Shown here one piece after another: positions 18,555-27,187 of a stretch of 64,000 bases of DNA. The notes under the pieces were generated by a model. That model had not been told where the DNA came from and did not search any database. It saw only the letters and a list, made by a program, of their open reading frames with translations. The DNA is from an uncultured Agrobacterium sp. (lineage in GTDB: Bacteria > Pseudomonadota > Alphaproteobacteria > Rhizobiales > Rhizobiaceae): NCBI GenBank assembly GCA_913777615.1, contig CAJYTK010000001.1, positions 1-64,000 of the forward strand, given 5' to 3'. Position 1 is the stretch's first letter. Every line of letters begins with the position of its first letter. Both the position numbers and the translations under genes were made by a program.

Positions 18555-18662
18555 TCACCTCACGCCCTTGCCGGGGGCGAATCCCAGAGCAGTAAAGGTG
18601 GCGTCGTAGAATACTTTTGAACGGTCGAGGTTGTCGCTGCCGATCATTACGTGGGTGAACAT
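18555..18662 (-). pseudogene. VOC-family gene stub
   Basis: A 35-codon frame begins MFTHVMIGSDNLDRSKVFYD and continues to TALGFAPGKG, the unmistakable start of a VOC/glyoxalase-fold protein (first strand and helix). It then meets a stop after GVR. The remaining 80-90 residues expected for the family are absent, so this is a 3'-truncated remnant. Confidence 0.7.
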
Positions 18663-18888
18663 TGTACATCTCTTGAAAGATTGGCTGTTACAGCGCCAGT
18701 ACCACACCGAATATTACTTGCGCGTCTTCGAAGCGAACCACATATAGGTTTTGCGGGAACGAGATGGTCTCAACATCATGCCATCAAAAGCGTACACGCA
18801 ACCACTACGGTCGGGTCAATCTCTGCTGTATAGACACGCTTGGTACGCCGCTCTAAACATTGAAAAAATCGGGATGAAAGGCGTCCAA

Positions 18889-20340
18889 ATGGATATCTTT
18901 GACGAAAAAGTTTCCACAGACGTCTCAACCGATTCGCTGGCTTTTGAAGGCCCATTTTTCTCAATGGTCAAGGCGACGCGGACGCCGATGGTCATCACGA
19001 ATCCGAGGCTCCCGGATAACCCCATCATATTCGCCAATGCGGCATTCATCTCGATGAGTGGATATTCCGAAGCCGAGATAATTGGAAAGAATTGCCGCTT
19101 TCTGCAAGGGGCCGAAACGGACCCCGTGGCAGTGGATCGTCTGAGAACGGCGATTGCCGCAGGCCGGGAGATTGAAGTCGACCTGCTCAACTTTCGTAAG
19201 GACGGGACCTCCTTCTGGAACAGACTTATGGTGTCGCCGGTAGTCGAAGGCCGGACAACCACGTTTTTCGTTGCTTCTCAACAGGACGTCACACTTGAAC
19301 TCGAAGAGTTTGCCGCGATGGAGCGCCGTAAAACGGATCTCGAAGCCGAAGTGGCAGACAGTAGCGCTGCTCTCCAGGCGAGCGAACAAAGTCTTCGTCT
19401 GGCCTTAGAGGCCGGAAGGCTCGGAATTTGGACAATCGACCTGGTGACAGGTGAACTGACCGCCTCAGCAGAATGCAGGTCGATCTGCGGACGAAGCGTC
19501 AACGAAACCCTTACGCTGGAAGATCTTAGAAATACGATCCACCCCGAAGATCGCCTCCTGCAGATGGAAGCGATCAATGACGCCATCGAAAACAAATCCC
19601 TTTTGGAGGCAGAGTATAGGTTGGTATTGCCGACCGACGAGCTCCGATGGGTGCAAATCAGGGGTCAGGCGAGTTACGCGCAGGATGGAACACCTCTGTC
19701 GATAACCGGTGTGACCCAAGACATCACTCTACGCCGGCAGGAACAAGGGCACCGCGCTCTTCTAGCGCGTGAGTTGAGCCACCGCCTGAAGAATACTTTG
19801 GCATCGCTTCAGGCGATCGTCTCGCAGACGATCAGACGCGCTGCTTCGCTTGAGGAAGTCGGGCTGACGCTCACGGCGCGGATACACGCGATGGTATCCG
19901 CCAACGAACTTCTCGTGAGCGAGAATTTTGGAAACGCGTCGCTCAGGACTCTGGTAATGCGGACCCTTGCGCCATTCGGCGTCGAAGACCCACAGAGATT
20001 CTCGGTGAAGGGAGATGAGATCGATCTTCCTCCCAATGTTGTTCCTGCCTATGCGCTTGCGTTGCATGAACTCGCCACGAACGCGACCAAATACGGTGCC
20101 TTATCGAACGATACCGGCGTGATCGAAATCGAATGGACTGCCGACATGACCGGGCCCGATCGAGAATTGACACTCACATGGCGCGAGCGAAATGGTCCGA
20201 CCGTCACGGCGCCGGTCAGCACCAGCTTCGGCACGCAGTTGATCAAGCGACTGCTGGTGAGCGAGGCGGGCGGCGTGGCTCATATTTCCTACGATCCATC
20301 TGGACTGTCGTTTGTGGCCAAGGTTCCTTTGAGATCATAA
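18889..20340 (+). CDS. LOV-PAS-HWE blue-light histidine kinase 2
   Basis: A 483-residue paralogue of the kinase at 3664-5100. The LOV domain (about residues 20-135) has GKNCRFLQG with Cys69, NFRKDGTSFWNRL, and Gln131 in VASQQDVT. A PAS_3-type domain follows (about 165-280, ending TQDITLRRQ). The HWE kinase part has H-box SHRLKNTL (His298), N-box LHELATNATKYGALS and the W-x-E element TWRERNG. The ATG at 18889 has AAAGG seven bases upstream and puts the photoactive cysteine at 69, as in Brucella LOV-HK; a longer frame to 18751 is therefore not used. The receiver protein at 20497 is the likely partner. Confidence 0.92.
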   Translation: MDIFDEKVSTDVSTDSLAFEGPFFSMVKATRTPMVITNPRLPDNPIIFANAAFISMSGYSEAEIIGKNCRFLQGAETDPVAVDRLRTAIAAGREIEVDLLNFRKDGTSFWNRLMVSPVVEGRTTTFFVASQQDVTLELEEFAAMERRKTDLEAEVADSSAALQASEQSLRLALEAGRLGIWTIDLVTGELTASAECRSICGRSVNETLTLEDLRNTIHPEDRLLQMEAINDAIENKSLLEAEYRLVLPTDELRWVQIRGQASYAQDGTPLSITGVTQDITLRRQEQGHRALLARELSHRLKNTLASLQAIVSQTIRRAASLEEVGLTLTARIHAMVSANELLVSENFGNASLRTLVMRTLAPFGVEDPQRFSVKGDEIDLPPNVVPAYALALHELATNATKYGALSNDTGVIEIEWTADMTGPDRELTLTWRERNGPTVTAPVSTSFGTQLIKRLLVSEAGGVAHISYDPSGLSFVAKVPLRS

Positions 20341-20496
20341 TCGCCAAACGTTCCGGCGATTACGATTCCAAATACATAAGAGGTTCTCAAGCGAGGCGGG
20401 CGCCCCTATGCGGCGGCTTAAGCAATTGCTCGCCTCGGAGGGATCGAACTCGTGCTCGATGCGTTGTTTCGGTGCCCAGCGCCAGAGGAACCACGC

Positions 20497-20919
20497 ATGT
20501 CGGAAGAACATACCCCATTTGCCCTTGTGGTCGACGACGACGCGCTCATACGGATGGACGCCTCGGATATACTTCAAGACGCAGGATTTCGAGTGCTGGA
20601 TGCGGCGACACCAGAGAAAGCATTGAGTGTCCTTGAGAAGCGTGGCGACAGCGTGCAACTTCTTTTTACAGACGTCCAGATGCCACCAAGCGAACTCGAC
20701 GGTTTTTATCTTGCCCAAAAGTGCGCAGAGTCCTGGCCGGAAATTGGTATCATAATCTCGTCGGGACAGATTGAACCGAAAGCCGACGACCTCCCGGAAG
20801 GTGTAGTTTTCGTGAGGAAGCCATTGAGCGCAGACGTCTTTCACGATCATCTTCTGCAACTGTTGCCGGACGGAAAAAAGCCCGAACCGCTCAAACGGCG
20901 TGCGTCTTCATTAGGCTGA
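20497..20919 (+). CDS. Single-domain response regulator
   Basis: A 140-residue receiver-only protein. The acidic pocket is VVDDDALIRMD, the phospho-acceptor is Asp59 in LFTDVQMP, and the conserved lysine is Lys108 in FVRKPL. No output domain follows. Single-domain receivers paired with HWE kinases often feed the general stress response or act as phosphate sinks. It lies 156 bases after LOV kinase 2 on the same strand, so it is the natural phosphotransfer partner. AGAGG precedes the ATG at 20497; the longer frame to 20452 lacks this. Confidence 0.88.
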   Translation: MSEEHTPFALVVDDDALIRMDASDILQDAGFRVLDAATPEKALSVLEKRGDSVQLLFTDVQMPPSELDGFYLAQKCAESWPEIGIIISSGQIEPKADDLPEGVVFVRKPLSADVFHDHLLQLLPDGKKPEPLKRRASSLG

Positions 20920-21267
20920 TATTTGAGGCCACGAGAACCAACCTCGCGAGGCAGACCCACGCCTTATCACACGCGTTCAACCGCATTGGCGCATTTTACA
21001 ATACGACGTGCCTCCAGATCGCGGCGAGGATGTGGACGAGCAAACAGACTTCACTTCGAGCCGAAGTCGCAATGTTGTCATTTAACAACGTGGCGAGATC
21101 GATAAGGATGCGAGCACCAAACCTCAAACCTGCCAGCGGCTTCTCCATCACCTGAAATGCGACGCGCATCCAGGCCTCACGGTTCGATTGCGGCGTAAGG
21201 CATACGCAAGGCATAGCCGGTATTTACCGGCGACAATCCCAGTCTGGCTGCAGAATAAAGGCCTCCA
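20920..21267. other. Gap without recognisable gene
   Basis: 348 bases with short open frames on both strands (for example minus 20996-21214) but no recognisable protein. AAAGG just before 21268 is the ribosome-binding site of the next gene. Confidence 0.35.
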
Positions 21268-22098
21268 ATGAGCACCCCGAATAACGGTATGCAGACCATC
21301 CACGCGATGGCAAATTTCATGGCTGAGCAACACCCCGAAATTCTGCTGATCATGGCGCAGAAATTGCGGCTCCATCTATCGAACTCCCTGGCCAGTTTTC
21401 ACGGCAACAGGGTTGCGCATGGGCCGTTCAAGGGTTTGCTGCTCGGCGCGGATACGCATTGGGGAGAAGGTGCTGATAGAGGGGGCATGATCCTTGGGCT
21501 CTACGAGCAGGAAATTCTCAATATAGTGGACGAGATTCCGGCCAGGTATCGGACATTCATCGATCTGGGCGCTGCCGACGGATATTACGGCTTGGGCATG
21601 CTAATGAACAACCGGTTCGATACGTCCTACTGCTATGAAATAACCGAACGTGGCCGCGAGGTGATCGCCGCTAACGCCGTTCTGAACGGTGTGGCAGACA
21701 GGGTCATCATCCGTGGCGAAGCGACCCGTGAGTTTTATAACGACCTTCCCGCGGAAGTGCGTGACCAGTCGCTGGTCCTTGTCGATATCGAGGGCGCCGA
21801 ATTCGATCTCATCGATGCCGGTACGTTCGCCGCCTTTTCCAAGGCTATGATCGTCATCGAGATTCACGATTGGATGGTTGAGAACGGGCCTGAAAAAATG
21901 GCTAAGCTGCAGGTCGATGCCGCACGCACGCATCGCGTCACAGAAATCAAGATGGGTGCCCGCGATCTCTCCGGCATCCCAGAGCTTCAAAGCATGCCCG
22001 ACACCCAACGCTGGTTGCTATGCTCGGAAAACCGCGCGCGTGTGATGGTGTGGCTCAGATTCGATCCCATCGAGATGGACGACACTCCTGACGCGTGA
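21268..22098 (+). CDS. FkbM-type methyltransferase
   Basis: A 276-residue SAM-dependent methyltransferase. Motif I is FIDLGAADGYYGLG near residue 93, the acidic residue after strand 2 is in YCYEITERGR, and LVDIEGAEFDLID is the hallmark of the FkbM family. FkbM-type enzymes often O-methylate sugars or polyketides in surface-glycan loci. It converges on a GT8-like glycosyltransferase gene, so a shared glycan role is possible but unproven. The N-terminal 80 residues are family-specific. Confidence 0.75.
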   Translation: MSTPNNGMQTIHAMANFMAEQHPEILLIMAQKLRLHLSNSLASFHGNRVAHGPFKGLLLGADTHWGEGADRGGMILGLYEQEILNIVDEIPARYRTFIDLGAADGYYGLGMLMNNRFDTSYCYEITERGREVIAANAVLNGVADRVIIRGEATREFYNDLPAEVRDQSLVLVDIEGAEFDLIDAGTFAAFSKAMIVIEIHDWMVENGPEKMAKLQVDAARTHRVTEIKMGARDLSGIPELQSMPDTQRWLLCSENRARVMVWLRFDPIEMDDTPDA

Positions 22099-22275
22099 GT
22101 TAGGCTCATTCGTTGCTCTTCGGGCAAAGGTAAGCGCCGGGCAAACGGATATCGTAGATGACACCTCCGGCGAGGATGCGGCAGAGCGGCGTTGAATATC
22201 CAGCAGGTTCCTGAGATTGTCTAATCCGTACCGGACCGGACGGGCATCACACTAGCGGCTGTATGGCCGCCCTCC

Positions 22276-23745
22276 TCAAGGGTGATTTTCCCTCTCGGAC
22301 GAACAATCCCGTTCTCCCGACCTTGGCAAACCGGCTTGTACGAAATTTTTCTGCAGGAGCACCTGCGCTATCGTCAGTCGCAGCTCGGAGGTCTTGTCGG
22401 TCTTTGTCAGCGCATTGAGAACATGGACTAGGGTATGCGGGTTTTGTACCGACACGCCGGACGATGAGCGGACGATCTGCACGTGCTTGTCCATCAGCGT
22501 AAAGTCGCCGGCGCCCAGCGCATGCAAAAAGAAATTCAGAAAGGGCTGATCGCCCAGCGTGAGGATGGCGCCCGGTTGACGTACCAGCTCGACGACGCAC
22601 GAGAAGGCATTTTTGCAGATCCGGGCATTGCGCATACCGATGATGCCCGAATTGCCGAAAGCCACCTCGCCCGAATAGGGAACGATGTTCGTATCGAAGA
22701 GAAACTTCCCGAACCAGTTGCCGTAGCCGCCCCATTCGGACGGAATGCTCGGCATGCCAGCATATTCTGCCCACTCGGTCGCAATACAGACCTTGTCCGA
22801 CATCAGGATGTCGATCAGGAGATCGTCGATCGGGCCCGCGCAGACCACGTCGCAATCGAGGTACAGGATTGGCTGGAATTGTTCGAGGGCAGCATCGTCC
22901 AGGCAATAGCGCCCAAGCCAAGGTGAACCATGCGGCATGGGAAAGATCCGCAAGGACTTTTGAAACCGCTCAGGCACATGCTTGCGCACCGCCGCCTCGG
23001 TAAAGCTGGTGATGATCCCGACCGTGCCATCAAATCGACCGTAGCGATCAAGGCTTTCCAGAGAGAGCGCCAACGTCTCCAGATACTCATAGCTGCCATA
23101 TACGCAGTAATACACAAGCGGGTTGAAGTTTGAGACAGCCGCGTCGGGTCCCTGCTTTATTGCAGCATGTTCAGATGTTGGCGGCCAGTCACTGAAGTCA
23201 ACAAGCCCGCCCATCTTGTCGGTCCGGTTGAGTGACCGAAAATCCAAAAGGCGCTCAGGTCGCTGAAAGTCAAGAAGGGTGCGCGTTGCGTGGTGAAGCC
23301 ACCGACCGTTCCACGCCGCAACCTTGGCTATGCTCGACAGCGGCACGAGCTGATAGATTTCCCAGTCATTAACAGAAGAGCGCATCTCATTGGAGCCGTT
23401 GCGCATATTGGATGAGAGATACTGCCCATCCGCCAAGAACACCATTTGGCCCTTTCGATCCGGCAATTCGAGGGCGCCCAGATCGGCAATCCGGTATGCG
23501 GAATTTTCAATCCGGGCAGCACCTCCACTCAGGCGGCGGAAAATCGCTGCGTCCGGGTCGGTCTTGGCACAGACACATAAGAAGGAAGTATTGGATGAGC
23601 CGATTTTGGTGTGCGTCAGCAGACCCGAGGCTGCGTCCAGACTGAGGAACGAGTTGTGATGCGTGGAAACGAGAAAGACATCGTCATCGTTGAGCTTCGA
23701 CACATCGTTCGCGTCAACGGTAAAGAAGTTGTTTGTCTGGAGCAA
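22276..23745 (-). CDS. GT8-like glycosyltransferase with N-terminal trefoil-like region
   Basis: A 489-residue protein of two parts. Residues about 20-185 look like a beta-trefoil or fascin-like domain (VFLVSTHHNSFLSLDAAS, MVFLADGQYLSSNM, NDWEIYQLVPL). Residues about 215-440 form a GT-A glycosyltransferase of GT8 type: YYCVYGSYEYLETLALSLES, the metal motif ILYLDCDVVC (D-x-D), FGNSGIIGMRN, and GDQPFLNFFLHALG. It would transfer a hexose from a nucleotide sugar to an unknown acceptor. The start is TTG at 23745, with GGAAA seven bases upstream; a stop lies a few codons further up, so the N-terminus is uncertain. No membrane segment is present. Confidence 0.7.
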   Translation of the reverse strand: MLQTNNFFTVDANDVSKLNDDDVFLVSTHHNSFLSLDAASGLLTHTKIGSSNTSFLCVCAKTDPDAAIFRRLSGGAARIENSAYRIADLGALELPDRKGQMVFLADGQYLSSNMRNGSNEMRSSVNDWEIYQLVPLSSIAKVAAWNGRWLHHATRTLLDFQRPERLLDFRSLNRTDKMGGLVDFSDWPPTSEHAAIKQGPDAAVSNFNPLVYYCVYGSYEYLETLALSLESLDRYGRFDGTVGIITSFTEAAVRKHVPERFQKSLRIFPMPHGSPWLGRYCLDDAALEQFQPILYLDCDVVCAGPIDDLLIDILMSDKVCIATEWAEYAGMPSIPSEWGGYGNWFGKFLFDTNIVPYSGEVAFGNSGIIGMRNARICKNAFSCVVELVRQPGAILTLGDQPFLNFFLHALGAGDFTLMDKHVQIVRSSSGVSVQNPHTLVHVLNALTKTDKTSELRLTIAQVLLQKNFVQAGLPRSGERDCSSERENHP

Positions 23746-24067
23746 AATCGTTTCCGCCGATCAAAAGTGTGCCTTCGTCGCTTGCCTCCGTTTTCTCGGC
23801 CTTGAGACTTTACCGAATGCACGAGCCGCTCAAGTGGTGGGAAAGCAATGGAAGAATGACCGATGCGTATCGAAGAATCCTTGCTTGAAGCTAACCGCTG
23901 AAACCAGTGGGCATTTGTTCCCGCCCAGGGACCAAAAACAGCGTCGCGGATGAGGGACGCTACAATTTTACCGCTAAACGCCAACATCGCACAACAGCGC
24001 TTGACTCTGCTTCAAACAAGAACATAATAAGAACATTCAAACATCTACAGAGGCTTGGAGGCTTTCG
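23746..24067. promoter_or_regulatory. Promoter region of small secreted protein
   Basis: A 322-base divergent gap. A good sigma-70-type promoter faces plus: TTGACT at 24001-24006, 16-base spacer, CATAAT at 24023-24028. GGAGG near 24057 precedes the ATG at 24068. The upstream half (23750-24000) has no recognisable gene. Confidence 0.5.
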
Positions 24068-24385
24068 ATGATACGGCGTGTTGCGGTTCTGTGTGCAGTT
24101 CTTTCGGTCGCGCCAACCTTGGCGTTGGCGTGTTCGGAGCCTTCCAGCGACATTCGTACGCCCCGCGCACCGTCGAGGATTTCACAACCCTCCTGCTTAT
24201 ATTCGTCGAACTGCACAGAATACGATATCCGCTCCTACAAGAACGATGTGGGGTACTATATCGAAAGGCTGAACAGATATGCCAGGGACGCTGAATATGC
24301 AGCCGATGCGGCCAAGCAGTTTGCAAATGCGGCGGAAGAATATGCCAGATGCGAAGGCAGCAACGCCCAGTCCGCTGTTCGATGA
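24068..24385 (+). CDS. Small secreted cysteine-containing protein
   Basis: A 105-residue exported protein. The signal peptide is VAVLCAVLSVAPTLALA, with cleavage before CSEP, so it may be a lipoprotein (LALAC lipobox-like). The mature part holds further cysteines (SCLYSSNCTEY) and an alanine-rich helix (ARDAEYAADAAKQFANAAEE), possibly coiled coil. No family is recognised. A clear promoter and GGAGG lie upstream. Confidence 0.65.
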   Translation: MIRRVAVLCAVLSVAPTLALACSEPSSDIRTPRAPSRISQPSCLYSSNCTEYDIRSYKNDVGYYIERLNRYARDAEYAADAAKQFANAAEEYARCEGSNAQSAVR

Positions 24386-24614
24386 CCGTTGCAAGCCTTG
24401 ATGCTCCATCCGGATCGTCTTCGCTGAGCGCACTGAAATGATCAAGACAACCGATATGAACGGACGGAATCCCGGCTGAAGACGGGTGCCTTGCCGTCGC
24501 TCGCTCATCCGCCCCCCAAAGAACCAGTCATCGCGGCAAGTCAGGCACCACTGATGACTGCCGTAAGTTTTGCCAGAATAGAAACCAACTCGAAATAGAG
24601 AGCAGGAGCTTACA

Positions 24615-24881
24615 ATGAAGCGACTTATTCTTTCCTCCATCATGATACTTGCAGCCAACAGCGCCTTTGCCGAATGTGGAATGAACAGTTCCAAATGCTT
24701 CAAGAAAGACGGAAAGACGTATGAGCTTGAGCAAAAGCTCGGAGGCGGATACTCCGTCACTGAAGACGGCTCCAGTTACGGTGTCCTCTCGCAGAATTTG
24801 AGCGGCTCGTGGAAGCTGACCAAGCCGGACGGCACGACCGAGACGTTTGATCGCAAACCATCTTCCATTTCAAAATACTAG
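24615..24881 (+). CDS. Small secreted beta-rich protein
   Basis: An 88-residue exported protein. The signal peptide is LILSSIMILAANSAFA, followed by a short cysteine pair (ECGMNSSKC) and a beta-rich domain (YELEQKLGGGYSVTEDG, SGSWKLTKPDGTTETFD). AGGAG lies upstream of the ATG, and a GC-rich hairpin at 24889-24906 lies just after the stop. The family is not recognised. Mature size is about 70 residues. Confidence 0.65.
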   Translation: MKRLILSSIMILAANSAFAECGMNSSKCFKKDGKTYELEQKLGGGYSVTEDGSSYGVLSQNLSGSWKLTKPDGTTETFDRKPSSISKY

Positions 24882-24888
24882 AGTTCTG

Positions 24889-24906
24889 CGCCCTCCATCG
24901 AGGGCG
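24889..24906 (+). terminator. Hairpin after small secreted protein
   Basis: CGCCCTC - CATC - GAGGGCG, a 7-bp GC-rich stem starting 7 bases after the stop of the preceding gene. No clear U-tract follows, but position suggests a terminator. Confidence 0.55.
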
Positions 24907-24935
24907 TGAAGGATGTTTCATCGTCTCACATCTCA

Positions 24936-24979
24936 GCCTTAAGCCCCGAAAATCGGTTTCGAGTTTCGGGGCTTAAGGC
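24936..24979. repeat. Perfect 16-bp inverted repeat
   Basis: GCCTTAAGCCCCGAAA and its exact complement flank a 12-base loop. It lies about 100 bases upstream of the blh promoter and 30 bases after the preceding hairpin. It may be a bidirectional terminator or a binding site. It has no U-tract. Confidence 0.7.
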
Positions 24980-25079
24980 TTGGAAACAGCCATGATGCGG
25001 GCCTTCGCCGCATCTCATACTTGGCTTCCTGATCAGGCGGTCAGCCGCTGCGGTCAGTTGAATGCGTTGCACGGCATCT

Positions 25080-25133
25080 TTGACAACGGTCTTGCCATTC
25101 ACATCATTATACATTATAGAATATTATATAATG
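25080..25133 (+). promoter_or_regulatory. blh promoter and BigR operator
   Basis: TTGACA at 25080-25085 is a consensus -35. At 25112-25133 a 22-bp AT-rich palindrome (CATTATAGAATATTATATAATG) is perfect except for one symmetrical base pair. It covers the expected -10/start region. BigR is known to repress its own operon in Agrobacterium and Xylella from an AT-rich palindrome at the -10 region, which fits. Confidence 0.75.
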
Positions 25134-25152
25134 AATTTGAATGGAGGGAGTC

Positions 25153-26451
25153 ATGCCAGTCAGCAAAATCTCCGAGACGTGGTCTGTCTCGACACAGCCA
25201 AGCCTCGAGGAAATCAAGACGCTGCGCTCGCAAGGCTTTACCACAATCATCAACAACCGCCCCGATGGCGAAGACGACGCGCAGCCTGGCACGACATCGG
25301 AGGCGCAGGCGGCGGATCAAGGGGATCTCGCCTATGCCTATATCCCCGTCACGCTTACAACGATTACCGAAGCCGATGTTCGGGCATTTCAAGCAGCACT
25401 CCTTCGCTCCAATGGGCCCGTTCTAGCCCATTGCAAAAGCGGCACCCGTTCCCTCAGCCTCCACATCATCGGTGAGGTCCTGGACGGGCGCATGGCAGCT
25501 GAAGATCTCCCTGCCTTCGGCCAGCAGCACGGCTTCGATACAAGTGCAGCGCAAAAATGGCTGACCCGCCATGCAGCACGTCGAGCGCAGGTAAAAGCCT
25601 TTTTCGACGCACGCACCTCAAGCGTTCAATATGTCGTTTCCGACCCGCAGACGGATAAGTGCGCCATCATCGATCCGGTCCTGGATTTCGATGAGAAGTC
25701 AGGTGCGACGACTACGCGTCATGCCGATGCCATTCTCGATTACGTTCGCGATCGAGGCCTGACGGTCGAATGGATTCTCGACACACACCCTCATGCCGAC
25801 CATTTCTCCGCCGCCCACTATCTGAAGCAGAAGACCGGCTCGCAAACCGCAATCGGCACACGTGTCGTTGACGTGCAGTCCTTATGGAAAGACATTTATC
25901 ACTGGCCGGAACTTCCTGCCGACGGTTCTCAATGGGACCGGCTTTTCACCGATGGGGACAGCTTCAAGATCGGCTCCATCGACGCGCGAGTCCTGTTTTC
26001 GCCAGGGCATACGCTTGCCTCTGTCACCTATGTTATCGCGGACGCCGCATTCGTTCACGATACCCTGTTCATGCCCGATAGCGGCACCGCGCGCGCTGAT
26101 TTTCCAGGCGGCGATGCCGGTGCCCTTTGGCGCTCGATCCAGGCTATTCTGGCTCTGCCAGACGAAATGCGGCTCTTTACCGGGCATGACTACCAGCCCA
26201 ATGGGCGTAGTCCACGCTGGGAGAGCACGGTTGCCGAACAGAAAGCGTCCAACCCGCATATTGCCGGCGTGAGCGAGGATGAATTCGTCGCACTCCGGGT
26301 TAAACGCGACAGGACATTGCCGATGCCCAAGCTCATCCTGCATGCGCTTCAGGTGAATATTTGCGGCGGTCGCCTGCCGGAACCCGAAGAAAACGGCAAG
26401 CGCTACCTGAAATTTCCGCTGGATGCCTTGCAGGGAGCGGCGTGGGAATGA
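25153..26451 (+). CDS. blh: Blh, fused sulfurtransferase-like and persulfide dioxygenase
   Basis: A 432-residue two-domain protein of the BigR operon. Residues about 1-110 are a DUF442 phosphatase/rhodanese-like domain with the loop HCKSGTR (Cys94). Residues about 120-430 are an ETHE1-type metallo-beta-lactamase domain with DTHPHADHFSA and FSPGHT. Blh oxidises glutathione persulfide to sulfite and so detoxifies hydrogen sulfide. An ATG also occurs at 25141, but the GGAGGGAG between the two points to 25153. The stop overlaps bigR by four bases. Confidence 0.92.
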   Translation: MPVSKISETWSVSTQPSLEEIKTLRSQGFTTIINNRPDGEDDAQPGTTSEAQAADQGDLAYAYIPVTLTTITEADVRAFQAALLRSNGPVLAHCKSGTRSLSLHIIGEVLDGRMAAEDLPAFGQQHGFDTSAAQKWLTRHAARRAQVKAFFDARTSSVQYVVSDPQTDKCAIIDPVLDFDEKSGATTTRHADAILDYVRDRGLTVEWILDTHPHADHFSAAHYLKQKTGSQTAIGTRVVDVQSLWKDIYHWPELPADGSQWDRLFTDGDSFKIGSIDARVLFSPGHTLASVTYVIADAAFVHDTLFMPDSGTARADFPGGDAGALWRSIQAILALPDEMRLFTGHDYQPNGRSPRWESTVAEQKASNPHIAGVSEDEFVALRVKRDRTLPMPKLILHALQVNICGGRLPEPEENGKRYLKFPLDALQGAAWE

Positions 26452-26780
26452 CTATTGAACCCAAGGCAGCCACGCTCTCTCCCGCCGAAATGGCGGGCCG
26501 CGCCACAGAGGTCGCCAGCCTCCTCAAGACATTGTCGCACCCGGCGCGGCTGATGATTGTCTGCACCCTGATCGAGGGTGAATTTTCCGTTGGCGATCTG
26601 GAGGAGAGGATCGACCTTCATCAACCCCATCTTTCCCAGCACCTGACCGTGTTACGAAATTCCGATATCGTGGAGACACGGCGTGATGGCAAGCAGATCT
26701 TCTATCGCCTCACGGAGCAGAAGGCCGTTCAACTGATCGCCGCCCTCTACGATATTTTCTGCGTGAGGGATGAGCCATGA
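26448..26780 (+). CDS. bigR: BigR, sulfide/persulfide-responsive repressor
   Basis: A 110-residue ArsR-family repressor. The helix-turn-helix is VGDLEERIDLHQPHLSQHLTVL and the wing is VETRRDGKQIFYRL. Cys39 (MIVCTLIEG) and Cys105 (DIFCVRDEP) correspond to the redox-sensing cysteine pair of BigR, whose disulfide or tetrasulfide formation releases DNA. The ATG overlaps the blh stop (ATGA), so translation is coupled; a longer upstream frame lies inside blh and is rejected. It represses the operon from the palindrome at 25112. Confidence 0.92.
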   Translation: MTIEPKAATLSPAEMAGRATEVASLLKTLSHPARLMIVCTLIEGEFSVGDLEERIDLHQPHLSQHLTVLRNSDIVETRRDGKQIFYRLTEQKAVQLIAALYDIFCVRDEP

Positions 26781-27187
26781 GCCTTTATTTCTCCTCTCTC
26801 GCAGGCGGCATGTTGATCGGAGCCGGGGCAGTCATGCTTCTGCTGCTGAATGGCAAAATTGCAGGAATAAGCGGCATCGTCGGGCGTCTGGCCCGGGGCA
26901 TCGGGCTTTCCACCAATCTTGCCTTCATTCTTGGGCTGATACTGGGACCGCTTGTCTATTTTCATCTTTTCGATGACTGGCCGGACATTCACATCGCCAC
27001 AGGCTGGCCGCTGATCATTGTAGCCGGGCTGCTCGTAGGCTACGGTTCGCGCATGGGGTCGGGCTGCACCAGCGGCCACGGCGTGCTCGGCCTCGCGCGG
27101 CTATCGCCGCGCTCGATTGCGGCAGTCGCGACCTTTTTGACCACAGGTGTCATCGCAGTTACGGTCTTGAGAGGGTTTGGATTATGA
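26777..27187 (+). CDS. YeeE/YedE-family membrane protein, first half
   Basis: A 136-residue membrane protein with four hydrophobic segments and the family motif [19 protein letters not shown], whose cysteine is involved in thiosulfate or sulfite passage in YeeE-type channels. It overlaps bigR by four bases. In bigR operons two such half-size proteins (sometimes called PmpA/PmpB) follow and are thought to export sulfite or move sulfur compounds. It probably assembles with the next protein. Confidence 0.88.
   Translation: MSLYFSSLAGGMLIGAGAVMLLLLNGKIAGISGIVGRLARGIGLSTNLAFILGLILGPLVYFHLFDDWPDIHIATGWPLIIVAGLLVGYGSRMGSGCTSGHGVLGLARLSPRSIAAVATFLTTGVIAVTVLRGFGL

Noticed and set aside
18670-18735. 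Plus-strand codons reading like HTEYYLRVFEANHI before a stop
   Set aside because: Protein-like but under 30 codons, with no start and no recognised family; may be chance.
20335-20859. A minus-strand frame of 174 codons
   Set aside because: Antisense to the response regulator, which has all receiver residues.
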